DNA of 64,000 bases, from positions 31,100,832 to 31,164,831 of the forward strand of contig OX637332.1 of NCBI GenBank assembly GCA_951799405.1, read 5' to 3'. Made by a program: the position numbers and the translations under genes. Positions 55,101-56,212 of the stretch are shown here, piece after piece (position 1 is the stretch's first letter; each line of letters opens with the position of its first letter). The notes beneath the pieces were generated by a model. That model had not been told where the DNA came from. It was given only the letters and a program-made list of their open reading frames with translations, and did no database searches. Origin of the DNA: Agapetus fuscipes (taxonomy: Eukaryota; Arthropoda; Insecta; Trichoptera; Glossosomatidae).

Positions 55101-56212
55101 TCCTTACACTGTCCTTACGCATACTTGGAGTTTGGAGATCGAGCCTTCAAGGTGGCTGCTCCAACGATATGGAACGGCCTCCCAGATGACCTGCGCGAAA
55201 AGGATCTGGAGAGCACTTTTAGAAAGGGGTTGAAGACTTACCTGTTTGCGCGCTCATATGAGCAAGCGCCTTTGGGATGACCAAGAGTCATGAAAAGGCG
55301 CTATAAAAATATTGTATTATTATTATTATTATTATACGACGTATGGAAATAAAGGCGGCAATATATTATTTTTCAAATATGAGAATAATATACGGAATTT
55401 GTGAAAATATGATTTCCTGTATTTCCATTTATTTATCTCATTTTGGAAAAACCACTAATACACACTTGGTCTTCAATGTCATAAATTTTTCCTCAAAAAA
55501 ATTGCTACTAACCAGTTTGTCAAGGGGTTCTAGCGCTAAAGAATTTTCATTAAAAACATATTATTTTTATTTGTTAAATTGCTTTAAAAAGAGCTTGTGT
55601 TATCTGTGATCGTCACATCATTATCATTGGCACGACAACCCGGGGTGGGTCTTGGCCTCCCTTAGCAACCGCTGCCAGCGCTGTCTATTCAACGTCTTCC
55701 TCCTCCAGTCCCACATTCCCACGGCACGGCAATTCGCCACCACTCCATCCAGCCATCTTGAATGTGGTCTTCCCACTGTCCGGCGTCCCTCCGGTCATCA
55801 CAATCGTCTTCTCCAGGCCCCGATGGTCCATTCGCTGAATGTGCCCCAGCCAATGCAGTGATCTGTGATCGTCACACCTCATCATTATCGATACATATGT
55901 TTATCCTGACTCCCTTCATCAATCCTACCATTGCTGTTATCGTTACCTTGCATTTAATCTCAACTCTATAGATGAAGACTGTCATTTTCCTTGCTACTTT
56001 TTTGCAATTCTTCTTTTTGTGTCTTCTGCCAGAAGATTAAAAAATGGTATTTTGTGCTATTGGTGTCGGTTTTTCAAGCTTTTGTGATGCGTCATTTAAA
56101 TTCAAGGTTGGCCAGTGTCCAGGAGCAACGACTGCCCTGTGATAGCGGAAGGAATTCTCCCACAGGCTCGGGAACTTCCCAAGAAAACAACGTCAACAAC
56201 ACCAATGGCAAG
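10013..56212 (+). CDS. CG32809: SRCIN1 (p140Cap)/KIAA1217-like protein, gene-level entry (13 supported exons)
   Basis: Thirteen exons at 10013-10151, 11563-11691, 12434-12569, 15892-15993, 23489-23643, 40736-40825, 42607-42669, 44346-44512, 47586-47711, 48748-48860, 54269-54410, 54972-55072 and 56107-56212 join in compatible phases. Together they form 1569 nt (523 codons) with no stop. Exons 1-7 encode a Ser/Pro/Gly/Tyr-rich region with short charged helices. Exons 8-13 encode the conserved helical coiled-coil region related to AIP3/Bud6, including the FLKEEPERLEHSLRRCKK segment typical of the family. Vertebrate members are cytoskeletal/synaptic adaptors that restrain Src and bind actin regulators. 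The insect role is inferred from that. The true N-terminus and C-terminus are not securely found, so the gene probably extends outside these exons. Introns reach over 17 kb and are filled with transposons. Confidence 0.88.
10152..11562. other. Intron with old repeat fragments
   Basis: Positions 10365-10500 hold the catcctcagtcgtcgtgca / gaagacgttagctacgtcgctaacgaaac repeat (also at 48255). Positions 10740-10830 share cccatccgggga and tcacag-acgctcatgcaa with 14115-14165, so they are part of an interspersed repeat. Positions 11170-11245 are a fragment of the gcgccctt...acgaaacggcgc family. I see nothing interpretable in 11250-11540. Confidence 0.5.
11563..11691 (+). CDS. SRCIN1-like exon b
   Basis: Acceptor caatcaag and donor CCTG|GTACTA; phase 1 to phase 1, 129 nt. 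The first two bases complete a Gly codon, then APPKPLRAYGSTTSIRGGSE follows. A Pro-rich motif (PPKPLR) next to Ser/Thr/Tyr-rich text is a plausible SH3-ligand and phosphorylation region. Ends with DQLYSLPG. The intron to exon a is about 1.4 kb. Confidence 0.85.
12137..12216 (+). repeat. SINE-A head fragment
   Basis: Degenerate box A region (gagagttcagttggtagaat) and box B ggttcgattcc, then gtgtcagacatgatttccc. The body is missing. Confidence 0.6.
12434..12569 (+). CDS. SRCIN1-like exon c
   Basis: Acceptor acttccag; strong donor CTGG|GTAAGT; phase 1 to phase 2, 136 nt. It encodes DRIHNDGYMSSPERGSRG followed by a Tyr-rich acidic cluster (YEEPYYTQY). The cluster resembles the tyrosine sites that family members present to kinases. 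Assigning them to specific phosphosites is inference. Confidence 0.88.
12682..13158. repeat. MITE family M1, interrupted by a tRNA-like SINE
   Basis: The left end ccagggctggaagtctcgtc and the right end gatgagacttccagccctgg are inverted. The hairpin is split at about 12745-13030 by SINE-C and its A/T-rich 3' part. Confidence 0.7.
12778..13030 (+). repeat. tRNA(Ser/Leu)-like SINE-C
   Basis: Box A-like atggccgagagggccaag with a long variable region and box B ggttcgatccc (a type II tRNA layout, as in Ser/Leu tRNAs), then cttgggtcatttgaccataac. The 3' part contains ttaatacctgtttctggccagg and gaattgcatttctcttcac. A second, minus-strand copy lies at 13888-14642. Confidence 0.7.
13364..14881. mobile_element. 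Non-autonomous hAT-like DNA element (~1.5 kb)
   Basis: Termini GTAGGGACTGGAAAAT and its complement ATTTTCCAGTCCCTAC are inverted. The 8-bp flanks TCATGACT (13356-13363) and TCATGAGT (14882-14889) differ at one base, as expected for a hAT target duplication. Sub-terminal text repeats gaaattcgcgttattt-like motifs in inverted orientation. No transposase ORF is visible. The interior holds a minus-strand SINE-C and a further insert. Confidence 0.75.
13888..14642 (-). repeat. SINE-C copy split by a ~450-bp insert
   Basis: The 3' part is at 13888-14083 (tgcctggacagaaacaggtattaa; gaactagggtcaaagtgatgg) and the head at 14545-14642 (ccaggcggggatcgagccaacg; cacttggccccctcgaccataac). The insert at about 14084-14544 is bounded by tgatggtcaa and ttatggtcaa. 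Its first part is related to 10740-10830. Confidence 0.65.
15155..15408 (+). repeat. R-family repeat
   Basis: From attccttgacttatagg to gcaacttagatttagattta. Its 3' half is the subfamily with gcgcgaaattatgcgtgtctg. Confidence 0.85.
15580..15810. repeat. Near-perfect palindrome with ~110-bp arms
   Basis: The left arm reads atta-attaaataacacacag ... ggcatcctcaggacaatgac and the right arm is its complement, with only a few bases between them (centre near 15694). The right arm contains ctgaggatgcctttttaggcgaaaacg, related to 16890-16925. Confidence 0.85.
15892..15993 (+). CDS. SRCIN1-like exon d
   Basis: Acceptor ttttccatttag; donor AACAG|GTAGGA; phase 2 to phase 2, 102 nt. It encodes DAAMLEDDQYSLYSVKIPPG and then PRPAARGAPYDNN. 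A conserved acidic-Tyr motif precedes a Pro-rich tail. In-frame joining to exon c gives a Gly codon across the junction. Confidence 0.88.
16204..16454 (+). repeat. R-family repeat with upstream extension
   Basis: Upstream extension atgtaatttgtcgtgtatg, then ctccttgacttatagg, with an internal deletion after gagattgggttgcgcg. Tail gatttagatttag. Confidence 0.8.
16455..17765. other. AT-rich intron stretch with LINE-tail remnants
   Basis: Positions 16880-16960 (ctgctcctgaagatgcctcattaggcgaaaatgctcgagc, then aaataaataaataagtg) are the same repeat tail as in the palindrome at 15580-15810. Positions 16700-16765 could encode a short FRKKLKTHLF peptide like the end of some LINE ORFs, but this is weak. 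No exon seen. Confidence 0.4.
17766..18217 (-). repeat. Composite SINE: 5S-like + tRNA-like (SINE-B) + LINE-type tail
   Basis: In the element's own direction: a 5S rRNA-derived head (18217-18100, with cgaagttaagcaacattggg-like and atgggtaaccgctcagg-like text), the junction ttggcatcttggaccggtcc, a tRNA-like unit (18095-18030), the SINE-B body (gaagagcacatgcg; cttgagtattggcgctttgt), and tail type 1 (cctctgcggcactacaacaa, tagaccc, ctccggcacaggatttctt, poly-A). It has the same order and junction as 18800-19236. Confidence 0.85.
18100..18217 (-). repeat. 5S rRNA-derived SINE head
   Basis: About 118 nt. The termini can pair (gtcaacgac / gtcgttggc) and internal text matches the conserved 5S gene core (gatcaccgaagttaagcaac, tggatgggt.accgc). 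It is joined directly to a tRNA-like SINE, so it is unlikely to be an independent 5S gene. Confidence 0.8.
18509..18797 (+). repeat. SINE-B with tail type 1, no 5S head
   Basis: tRNA-like head with box A tagctcagtggtaac and box B-like gggttctaatcc, then gaaaaattcataaacctttacc and tacacctctgcggcactac, ending tagaatctaggggtc. The tail is shortened and abuts the 5S head at 18800. Confidence 0.8.
18800..18917 (+). repeat. 5S rRNA-derived SINE head
   Basis: Contains gatcaccgaagttaagcaac, gggcgtggtcagtacttgg and atgggtgaccgctcagg, i.e. the 5S gene's internal promoter region. The ends gtcaacgac and gtcgttggc can form the terminal helix. About 118 nt, close to real 5S length, but fused to SINE-B. 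Confidence 0.8.
18800..19236 (+). repeat. Composite SINE: 5S-like + tRNA-like (SINE-B) + LINE-type tail, full length
   Basis: The 5S-derived head is at 18800-18917 with near-intact length and pairing ends. The tRNA-like unit from 18921 has ggttcgt/gtagtggcaacac and box B-like ggattcggatcc. The body follows, then tail type 1 at ~19152-19236 (cctctgcggcac, tagacccctagagtctt, ggagtctcccgcacaggatt) and a poly-A run. The tail matches the 3' end of the Jockey-like LINE at 49793-49880. A second partial tail (19240-19285) follows. Confidence 0.87.
19598..19692 (+). repeat. SINE-A internal fragment
   Basis: acctccacttcaactgaaga, ggttggcttcaggcc and aaaataaattggctttactc match the middle of SINE-A. It is cut off at the SINE-B copy that follows. 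Confidence 0.65.
19704..19985 (+). repeat. SINE-B with tail type 2
   Basis: tRNA-like head (gaccagtccgtagtccagtg; box B ggattcgaatcc) and SINE-B body, ending gcagagggctcttgaggtgtg, cacacaaaaacagcgctcacc and aaataaatc. The 3' end is quite different from tail type 1. Confidence 0.82.
20336..20526 (+). repeat. R-family repeat
   Basis: gttagtatgcggcttaccac through gcaacttagattagatta, with an internal deletion. Another internal piece (aggaaaggtcggcaagagttgc) lies at 20190-20240. Confidence 0.75.
20530..21912. other. Intron stretch: LINE fragment, R copy and unassigned sequence
   Basis: Positions 21056-21240 are a frame-broken LINE C-terminal fragment (gaatgggatatacaaagtgag ... aggaagaaatagaggcagc), of the 4085/5491/41060 type. 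Positions 21286-21530 are an R copy, listed separately. I could not interpret 20560-21050 or 21540-21900. Confidence 0.45.
21286..21530 (+). repeat. R-family repeat
   Basis: attccttcacttatagg to gtaacttatattatagatt. The ggcaagagttgcagggctta segment is deleted. Confidence 0.8.
21913..22344. mobile_element. hAT-type MITE with CAGGCCCGGATTAA termini
   Basis: The 5' end CAGGCCCGGATTAACCCC and 3' end GCCCTTAATCCGGGCCTG are inverted. Flanking 8-bp TTTAGACT (21905-21912) and TGTAGACT (22345-22352) match at 7 of 8. It is GC-rich relative to its surroundings, with no transposase, 432 bp. Confidence 0.85.
22540..22793 (+). repeat. R-family repeat
   Basis: ccttgacttatatgatgg to gcaagctagatttagattaag. 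Confidence 0.85.
22904..23230. mobile_element. TTAA-flanked MITE (family T1), interrupted by an R copy
   Basis: Inverted ends AGGTAAAACTGAATAA and TTATTCAGTTTTACCT sit directly inside TTAA duplications (22904-22907, 23227-23230), the target preference of piggyBac-like elements. A minus-strand R fragment lies at 23016-23116. A sister copy is at 42854-43357. Confidence 0.78.
23489..23643 (+). CDS. SRCIN1-like exon e
   Basis: Acceptor ttttccag; donor CCAAG|GTTCAT; phase 2 to phase 1, 155 nt. It encodes RIAPHGEDLQQRMRVEHMER then QLANLTGLVQKALQAP, an amphipathic helix, followed by a Pro/Ser-rich tail. The short coiled helix with HMERQLANLTGLVQ is a recognisable landmark of the family's central region. 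It lies ~7.5 kb after exon d. Confidence 0.9.
24185..24412 (+). repeat. SINE-A, diverged
   Basis: gattcgatccccatcaaggg (box B region), aaaagccttcacaaaaaagag, aacatagcaagaaatcac. Strongly decayed. Confidence 0.5.
24643..24902 (-). repeat. R-family repeat, full length
   Basis: ataatctaagttgcaagg to accaacctataagtcaagg, close to the copy at 4430-4675. Confidence 0.85.
24905..25675. other. Intron stretch without recognisable feature
   Basis: No exon-like splice pair or repeat match was seen, apart from a decayed SINE-A-like patch near 25530-25600 (cctcacctttacaaataaat). Confidence 0.4.
25679..25972 (+). repeat. SINE-B with tail type 2, well preserved
   Basis: Box A region gtagtccaggtggtaacac, box B gggttcgaatcccgg, body atgaaaaattcataaacc, and ending agggctcttgaggtgtgata, cagcgctcaccaaataaa. 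Confidence 0.85.
26318..26440. repeat. MITE family M1, truncated
   Basis: gctggaagtttcatcagcacgg to gcggccatcttggattgacagg. The right terminus is missing. Confidence 0.6.
26657..26704 (+). CDS. Candidate exon e2 of the SRCIN1-like gene
   Basis: Strong acceptor cgttttttcattcag (AG 26655-26656); donor TAG|GTTTGT (GT 26705-26706), weaker but with G at +5. The 48-nt segment is open in the required phase 1 and ends in phase 1, giving GPVSVLKSSASTTSLV when joined to exon e. Its length is a multiple of three, so it could be spliced in or out without a frame change. No homology is asserted. Confidence 0.4.
26972..27302 (+). repeat. tRNA-derived SINE-A, near full length
   Basis: Box A gatagctcagttggtagagtg; box B degenerate (ggtacgaatcc); the body runs to tgtgtagcttagttgc. 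Confidence 0.85.
27559..27785. mobile_element. hAT-type MITE with CAGTGGCG termini
   Basis: Ends CAGTGGCGAAGGGTGC and GCACCCTTCGCCACTG are inverted. The flanks ATATACAT (27551-27558) and ATACACAT (27786-27793) match at 7 of 8. The CAGTGGCG start is a typical hAT terminus. 227 bp, no ORF. Confidence 0.88.
28033..28318. repeat. Dyad-symmetric repeat, family D1
   Basis: gttgccgtggtcgttgggagctggagcttccgg on the left pairs with agctcctacagaccacggcaac on the right. The 3' edge extends to gctggccgtgtaaccctaaaactcct, which is the start of the 8443 copy in reverse. Confidence 0.75.
28320..29994. other. AT-rich unique-looking intron
   Basis: No repeat match and no exon-like segment until the candidate at 29995. 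Confidence 0.5.
29995..30054 (+). CDS. Candidate cassette exon e3 of the SRCIN1-like gene
   Basis: A 60-nt GC-richer segment between a cag acceptor (ctggtgcgcag, AG 29993-29994) and a strong donor (TATC|GTAAGT). It is open in phase 1 and ends in phase 1, encoding ESVDPFLRTERAPKLGKG plus RY. Joined to exon f it turns the first residue of that exon from Asp to His. The pyrimidine tract is weak and the length is a multiple of three, features of an optional exon. It stands out from AT-rich surroundings on both sides. Confidence 0.5.
30722..30862 (-). repeat. SINE-A 3' part
   Basis: gcatctaagctcacatttag, ccctgaagaggttgcatatg, ggttacgccaatgacttcag. Confidence 0.6.
31178..31268 (-). repeat. SINE-B head only
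   Basis: gtgctctgccgggaatcgaaccc (box B reversed) to ccactggactacggaccggtc. 3'-truncated, with no tail. Confidence 0.7.
31571..31828 (+). repeat. R-family repeat
   Basis: ccttgactgataggttgg to gcagcttagatttagatttag. Confidence 0.85.
31850..31985 (-). repeat. SINE-A 3' part
   Basis: cgcaaacgcaactaagctac to ccttacgccaaccacttcaa. Confidence 0.75.
31998..32090 (-). repeat. R-family 3' fragment
   Basis: atctaaatttaagttgcaaag to catgcataatttcgtgctta. Confidence 0.65.
32095..33460. other. Very AT-rich intron
   Basis: Mostly A/T with homopolymer runs. Nothing recognisable. Confidence 0.5.
33463..33757 (-). repeat. SINE-B with tail type 2
   Basis: Reverse of the copy at 25679: ggctgatttatttaatgagc, gagccctctgcgagcttggt ... 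gggattcgaacccacg, ctggactacggaccgg. Confidence 0.85.
34197..34402 (+). repeat. DIRS left inverted terminal repeat
   Basis: Starts ATTATGTGTTCTGAGAG. From gatgtctggagtccatatta to ataacccggtcgcaatttg it is the complement of the right end. The first ~17 bp are specific to this end. Confidence 0.88.
34735..35593 (+). pseudogene. DIRS gag-like region
   Basis: Precedes the reverse transcriptase where DIRS elements carry gag. The longest clear reading (35192-35593) includes LLIQKEEFQSGLQTLVNWG and an Arg/Lys-rich C-terminal part. Upstream parts fall in other frames, so the ORF is broken. DIRS gag proteins are poorly conserved; the call rests mainly on position. Confidence 0.6.
35594..36770 (+). pseudogene. 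DIRS reverse transcriptase
   Basis: Motifs in order: a template-grip region MFLTPKSDRSSRMIFNLKSL (frame 1), then in frame 0 KIDLSQAFFHLP, LPFGLSSASRMF and the catalytic YLDD box (IVYLDDFLLA), followed by the connection SVLFTTQQLEYLGIVWD. The frame changes at about 36150-36195, between the first and second groups, and again near 36710, so the domain is split. The enzyme copies the element's RNA into DNA. The YLDD box and order match DIRS/Ngaro relatives. Confidence 0.88.
36588..36959 (+). repeat. 186-bp tandem duplication at the RT-RNase H boundary
   Basis: tcttaccggaagcaagaggc begins at 36591 and again at 36777. Both units run through ttcatggtcgcctccactgc to cctgtcaccaaga, with only a few differences. 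186 bp is 62 codons. Confidence 0.92.
36960..37480 (+). pseudogene. DIRS RNase H
   Basis: TTDASDLAWGATLDD is the first catalytic Asp motif and LVQSDNKTVVAYI the third. YLPGRYGDADHLSR is the C-terminal His/Asp-bearing motif seen in Ty3/DIRS-type RNase H. One in-frame TAG (37145-37147) interrupts an otherwise continuous frame 2 reading that runs on into the next domain. RNase H removes the RNA strand during reverse transcription. Confidence 0.85.
37440..38799 (+). pseudogene. DIRS tyrosine recombinase and preceding linker domain
   Basis: The linker (37440-37790) contains NIDVFASTTAHMSSTYVSRD and GRIFPPPNLIPRIL, a segment that DIRS elements carry between RNase H and recombinase and that some annotate as methyltransferase-like. 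The recombinase follows: a core-binding helix region (YKPAWQRWCRWI, LVHKSAIVTFCNAM), the first catalytic Arg in SSGRRVHNLTL, the box II region ATPGSTRSAVASLN (an R is present; the usual His is replaced by Gly in this copy), and the putative nucleophile Tyr in NTFRKYYQKEM. A frameshift near 38425-38480 separates the two halves. It ends at a stop at 38797-38799. Confidence 0.85.
38833..38933 (+). repeat. DIRS internal complementary region
   Basis: The first half (ctctcataatatggactcca to acacataat) is the complement of the left outer end. The second half (aatgggggagttttaccta to gatgtctggagtcc) is the complement of the right outer end. The two overlap by AAT. This region templates joining of the ends into a circle in the DIRS model. 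Confidence 0.9.
38968..39199 (-). repeat. DIRS right inverted terminal repeat
   Basis: gacaaattgcgaccgggtta to tatagaaacataataag mirrors the left end, then 50 bp specific to this side (gttttaatggtaggtaaaac) ending CCCCCATT. Confidence 0.88.
39200..39908. other. Intron stretch, mostly unassigned
   Basis: A SINE-B tail type 2 fragment lies at 39765-39815 (catgaggtgtgtcacaaac, aaaaacagcgctc). Positions 39640-39720 contain two copies of gacatgcatagatgccagccgc-like text about 50 bp apart. No exon. Confidence 0.4.
39872..40163 (+). repeat. R-family repeat with upstream extension
   Basis: aaaatgtaatttgtcctgta then ttccttgacttatagg to gcatcttagattagattag. Confidence 0.85.
40412..40507 (-). repeat. 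Orphan tail type 1 (LINE/SINE 3' end)
   Basis: A T-run, then aagaaatcctgtgcgggagac, agactctaggggtctatgac and gtgccgcagaggtgt: only the ~95-bp 3' segment shared by SINE-B and the Jockey-like LINE, ending in poly-A on the minus strand. Confidence 0.78.
40736..40825 (+). CDS. SRCIN1-like exon f
   Basis: Acceptor cgatgtttcag; donor GCAG|GTGATT; phase 1 to phase 1, 90 nt. It encodes KSVSFEKSVSFSDEPPDM and then NSPKQHSPQHA. Two near-identical SVSFEK/SVSFSD repeats are conspicuous. They look like basophilic/proline-directed phosphosites, by inference. As a multiple of three in phase 1-1 it could be optional. Confidence 0.88.
41055..41620 (+). pseudogene. Decayed LINE 3' fragments in tandem
   Basis: Two consecutive degraded copies (41055-41232 and 41283-41600) carry ttgcgaaaaaatggaacctgc, gagaataagagaaaagtatg, aaagacagaaaaaatggagatgc, and again gagattacaagtgaataaaat, gtgagaaaaagaaaagag, aaggacagaataaagtg. 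They belong to the same LINE C-terminus/3' end group as 21056 and the piece hosting the RTE element. Positions 41580-41700 partly repeat themselves (gatgcatttgcgaaggtatt, twice). Confidence 0.6.
42118..42385 (+). repeat. SINE-A, diverged
   Basis: gagtacgattcccactgatg (box B area), gcaccttcacaagaaattag, gcaacccttttgtcgacaacatggcaagaagtg. Confidence 0.5.
42607..42669 (+). CDS. SRCIN1-like exon g
   Basis: Acceptor gatttgcaacag; strong donor CAGG|GTGAGT; phase 1 to phase 1, 63 nt. It encodes VDTKPPKPAIKSSTLPRMSS: Lys/Pro-rich with a PPKP motif and a Ser/Thr cluster. Small but phase-perfect with both neighbours. Confidence 0.85.
42854..43357. mobile_element. TTAA-flanked MITE (family T1), interrupted by an R copy
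   Basis: Ends aagtaaaactgaataa and ttattcagttttacat, with TTAA at 42854-42857 and 43354-43357. The interior gattcactgatttgagaaatc matches the copy at 22904. The R copy at 42883-43142 is inserted at a different place and orientation from the one in that sister. Confidence 0.78.
42883..43142 (+). repeat. R-family repeat
   Basis: ctccttgactgataggttgg to gcagcttagattatagattatag. Confidence 0.85.
43460..43580 (-). repeat. R-family 3' fragment
   Basis: aaatctaaatctaacttgcaaag to ctggcaggcaccatgtataag, cacttacacatgc. Confidence 0.6.
43677..43905 (+). repeat. SINE-B, tail missing
   Basis: ccggtccgtagttcagtgggg, box B gggttcgaatcccgg, body to gacgaccaagctcgt. It is cut off at the SINE-A copy that follows. 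Confidence 0.8.
43908..44182 (+). repeat. tRNA-derived SINE-A
   Basis: gattgctcaattggtagaatg (box A), agggttcgatc (box B), a deletion in the next part, then ccagctcccccgggagctgg to gtgtagcttagttgcgttgc. Confidence 0.82.
44346..44512 (+). CDS. SRCIN1-like exon h
   Basis: Acceptor tatttttcag; donor GGAC|GTAAGA; phase 1 to phase 0, 167 nt. It encodes ERDRLKPVPPPKPKVLTGGQ (proline-rich, class I/II SH3-ligand-like), then a hydrophobic strand QLVVVQPLEYHSQLKNLQKR that begins the conserved helical region. It marks the transition from the disordered part to the coiled-coil part. Confidence 0.92.
44820..45681. repeat. Inverted pair / foldback with AGGGTAATT-type ends (~860 bp)
   Basis: Left copy 44821-45262 (atagggtaatttccc to gcaattaccctat); right copy 45293-45681 (atagggtagttgcagtgg to atattaccctatt), in opposite orientation. 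They share ttgtgatccttgaaatgtactct and its complement, gcgttttgg/ccaaaacgc and cgacgtca-type text. Each copy has its own inverted ends. The spacer repeats acctgacatctag, also found at 44769. No ORF. Confidence 0.78.
45690..46830. other. Intron without recognisable feature
   Basis: Mostly AT-rich. A 254-nt open stretch at 46446-46700 has no recognisable motif or splice context, and I do not call it. Confidence 0.4.
46835..46992 (+). repeat. SINE-A 3' half
   Basis: gagccttcacaataaatgat, gtggacgtaaggctggc, tgcagcttagttgcgtttgcg. Confidence 0.65.
47211..47420 (-). pseudogene. Non-LTR retrotransposon RT C-terminal fragment
   Basis: The minus-strand reading gives HIVEECPIRRHPPGL, then LKDFHEATTGAVEWMDSLDL and a stop. 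The H-x-x-x-x-C tail of a CCHC-like finger followed by a D-x-x...W-[IM]-x-x-L-[DS] end is typical of the last residues of LINE polymerases. 5'-truncated. Confidence 0.6.
47586..47711 (+). CDS. SRCIN1-like exon i
   Basis: Acceptor tttatttttcag; donor ATCG|GTAAAC; phase 0 to phase 0, 126 nt. It encodes MRNLRRVALVQSHTMREMIN then DTFVKFRTATSGG, an amphipathic helix with basic residues, part of the conserved helical region. As a symmetric 42-codon exon it is potentially skippable. Confidence 0.9.
48255..48370 (+). repeat. Repeat tail with CTGAAGA-hairpin-AAAC motif
   Basis: tcctcactcatcatgcagag, ctcctgaagacgttagctacg, acggttcatttaatatcc: the same family as 10365-10500 and 6283-6400. Confidence 0.6.
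48512..48672. repeat. Hairpin MITE with ~75-bp arms
   Basis: atggcagtattcaccattgt, gcttaagttttgctgagg and agtatcgaaatag on the left are mirrored on the right, with a ~7-bp centre. No ORF. Confidence 0.8.
48748..48860 (+). CDS. SRCIN1-like exon j
   Basis: Acceptor ttttcttacag; donor AATAG|GTAGAA; phase 0 to phase 2, 113 nt. It encodes MRLAQEEEFYRQEMLKLEAD then LSDLESTVEQLRGNVINR, a strongly predicted coiled-coil with heptad-like spacing (L-x-x-LE-x-x-VE-x-L). It corresponds to the most conserved coiled-coil of the SRCIN1/KIAA1217 family. Confidence 0.93.
48882..49966. repeat. Dyad-symmetric repeat, family D1, interrupted by a LINE
   Basis: The left piece 48882-48941 (aggcttacacggcgggctga; gctttccaggatctgttgc) and right piece 49897-49966 (gggagctggagcttccgtgc; agaccacggcaacatatccc) flank the Jockey-like element. 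Confidence 0.7.
48942..49896 (+). pseudogene. Jockey-like LINE, 3' half of reverse transcriptase plus tail
   Basis: 5'-truncated. The first frame (48990-49180) includes WGTDNLVEFNIKKTQACLIS, after the catalytic YxDD region. After a frameshift near 49180 the frame at 49308-49874 includes LYKSQIRPIIEYGSHLWCG, a QRRAVRLI motif and RLWNGLPVSVFPSQFN, the characteristic C-terminal signature of Jockey/I-type LINE polymerases. The ORF continues to a stop at 49872-49874, directly before the A-rich tail, so there is practically no 3' UTR. Its last ~85 bp match SINE-B tail type 1. It lies in sense orientation in the intron between exons j and k. Confidence 0.85.
50288..50400 (+). repeat. SINE-A 3' fragment, diverged
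   Basis: ggtgtaaggctgccctg, aaatgcaactacacaggggg, gcgacacagcaagaagtt. Confidence 0.5.
50435..50530 (-). pseudogene. Host LINE fragment, downstream part (interrupted by the RTE)
   Basis: The minus strand reads agaatgtatgaaaaaggtgagg ... gtaaggacagaaaaaagtgg: the same LINE C-terminal family as 4085 and 41055. Its upstream part lies at 54085-54236. Confidence 0.7.
50536..52167 (-). pseudogene. LINE reverse transcriptase domain
   Basis: Motifs: NYRTIALISHTSKILLYVL, EQAGFVKGRGTREQI, VICFIDYKKAFDCV (catalytic Asp), GVRQGCILSPDLFN, LRYADDTTLLG (catalytic YADD). The C-terminal part has AETWTIKAAERRKIDAFEMW and, after a frame change near 50820, RRILQFFGHVVRGNEDSLER and GRGRSPTRWTDQV, as in RTE-type LINE polymerases. 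It ends at 50536, ~6 bp before the element's end, so the 3' UTR is almost absent. Catalytic residues are intact; frame breaks are the defect. Confidence 0.88.
52478..53806 (-). pseudogene. LINE apurinic-type endonuclease domain
   Basis: The endonuclease core spans the later two thirds of this frame. Motifs: KIGTWNVRGLRLPGK (N-terminal Asn), ILGVSETHWTENG (metal-binding Glu), RVYAPTAD, LVIGDLNAKVG (Asp/Asn motif) and CGSDHNLLIAQIRV (SDH catalytic motif). All key residues of the exonuclease-endonuclease-phosphatase fold are present. It nicks target DNA to prime reverse transcription. The frame ends at 52478, before the RT. The first ~130 residues have no recognised motif. Confidence 0.88.
54085..54236 (-). 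pseudogene. Host LINE fragment, upstream part (interrupted by the RTE)
   Basis: The minus strand reads gaagaaagtgtaaaaagg, ggccgaggaaagaatggttag, gaaatctgcagagtgagaat and agaagagtatgtatgaaaa. It continues across the RTE at 50530. Confidence 0.7.
54269..54410 (+). CDS. SRCIN1-like exon k
   Basis: Acceptor ctttgatttcag; donor GAAAAG|GTGATT; phase 2 to phase 0, 142 nt. It encodes VNMVDVEKMALILSKSSKTV and ADLKVRFPALHDTIKVVLNN. The segment ending FPALHDTIKVVL is a strong family landmark in the AIP3-like helical domain. Confidence 0.93.
54612..54790 (-). repeat. SINE-B, strongly diverged, tail type 2
   Basis: aggatgacttgtttggtttttg, tctggatggacctatggtgg, agcttatgaacttttcaaccc, ggaagagtgtg. The head is lost. 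Confidence 0.5.
54972..55072 (+). CDS. SRCIN1-like exon l
   Basis: Acceptor tgttttag; donor AAAAG|GTAAGG; phase 0 to phase 2, 101 nt. It encodes VCRDEKFLKEEPERLEHSLR then RCKKLTGTLVTLKR. The FLKEEPERL motif is the clearest single signature of the SRCIN1/KIAA1217 family in this window. Confidence 0.94.
55105..55336 (+). pseudogene. CR1/L2-like LINE 3' end with (ATT)n tail
   Basis: One frame reads FGDRAFKVAAPTIWNGLPDD then LESTFRKGLKTYLF and a stop: the R-x-F-x-V-A-A-P-x-x-W-N-x-L-P and F-[KR]-x-x-L-K-T-Y-L-F endings seen in CR1/L2/Rex-like LINEs. A 3' UTR of ~55 bp and (ATT)n at 55316-55334 follow. Confidence 0.75.
55620..55885 (-). pseudogene. LINE RT C-terminal fragment
   Basis: The minus strand reads LHWLGHIQRMDHRGLEKTIV followed by degraded sequence. 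The (L/R)W-x-GH-[IV]-x-RM motif is typical of non-LTR polymerase C-termini. The left edge (ggcacgacaacccggggtgg) is the 3' end region of that element type. Confidence 0.6.
56107..56212 (+). CDS. SRCIN1-like exon m (last secure exon)
   Basis: Acceptor taaattcaag (weak pyrimidine tract); donor GCAAG|GTAATG; phase 2 to phase 0, 106 nt. It encodes LASVQEQRLPCDSGRNSPTG, then SGTSQENNVNNTNGK: the end of the helical domain and a Ser/Asn-rich tail. The GT donor means the transcript should continue, but the next exon is uncertain. Confidence 0.88.
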
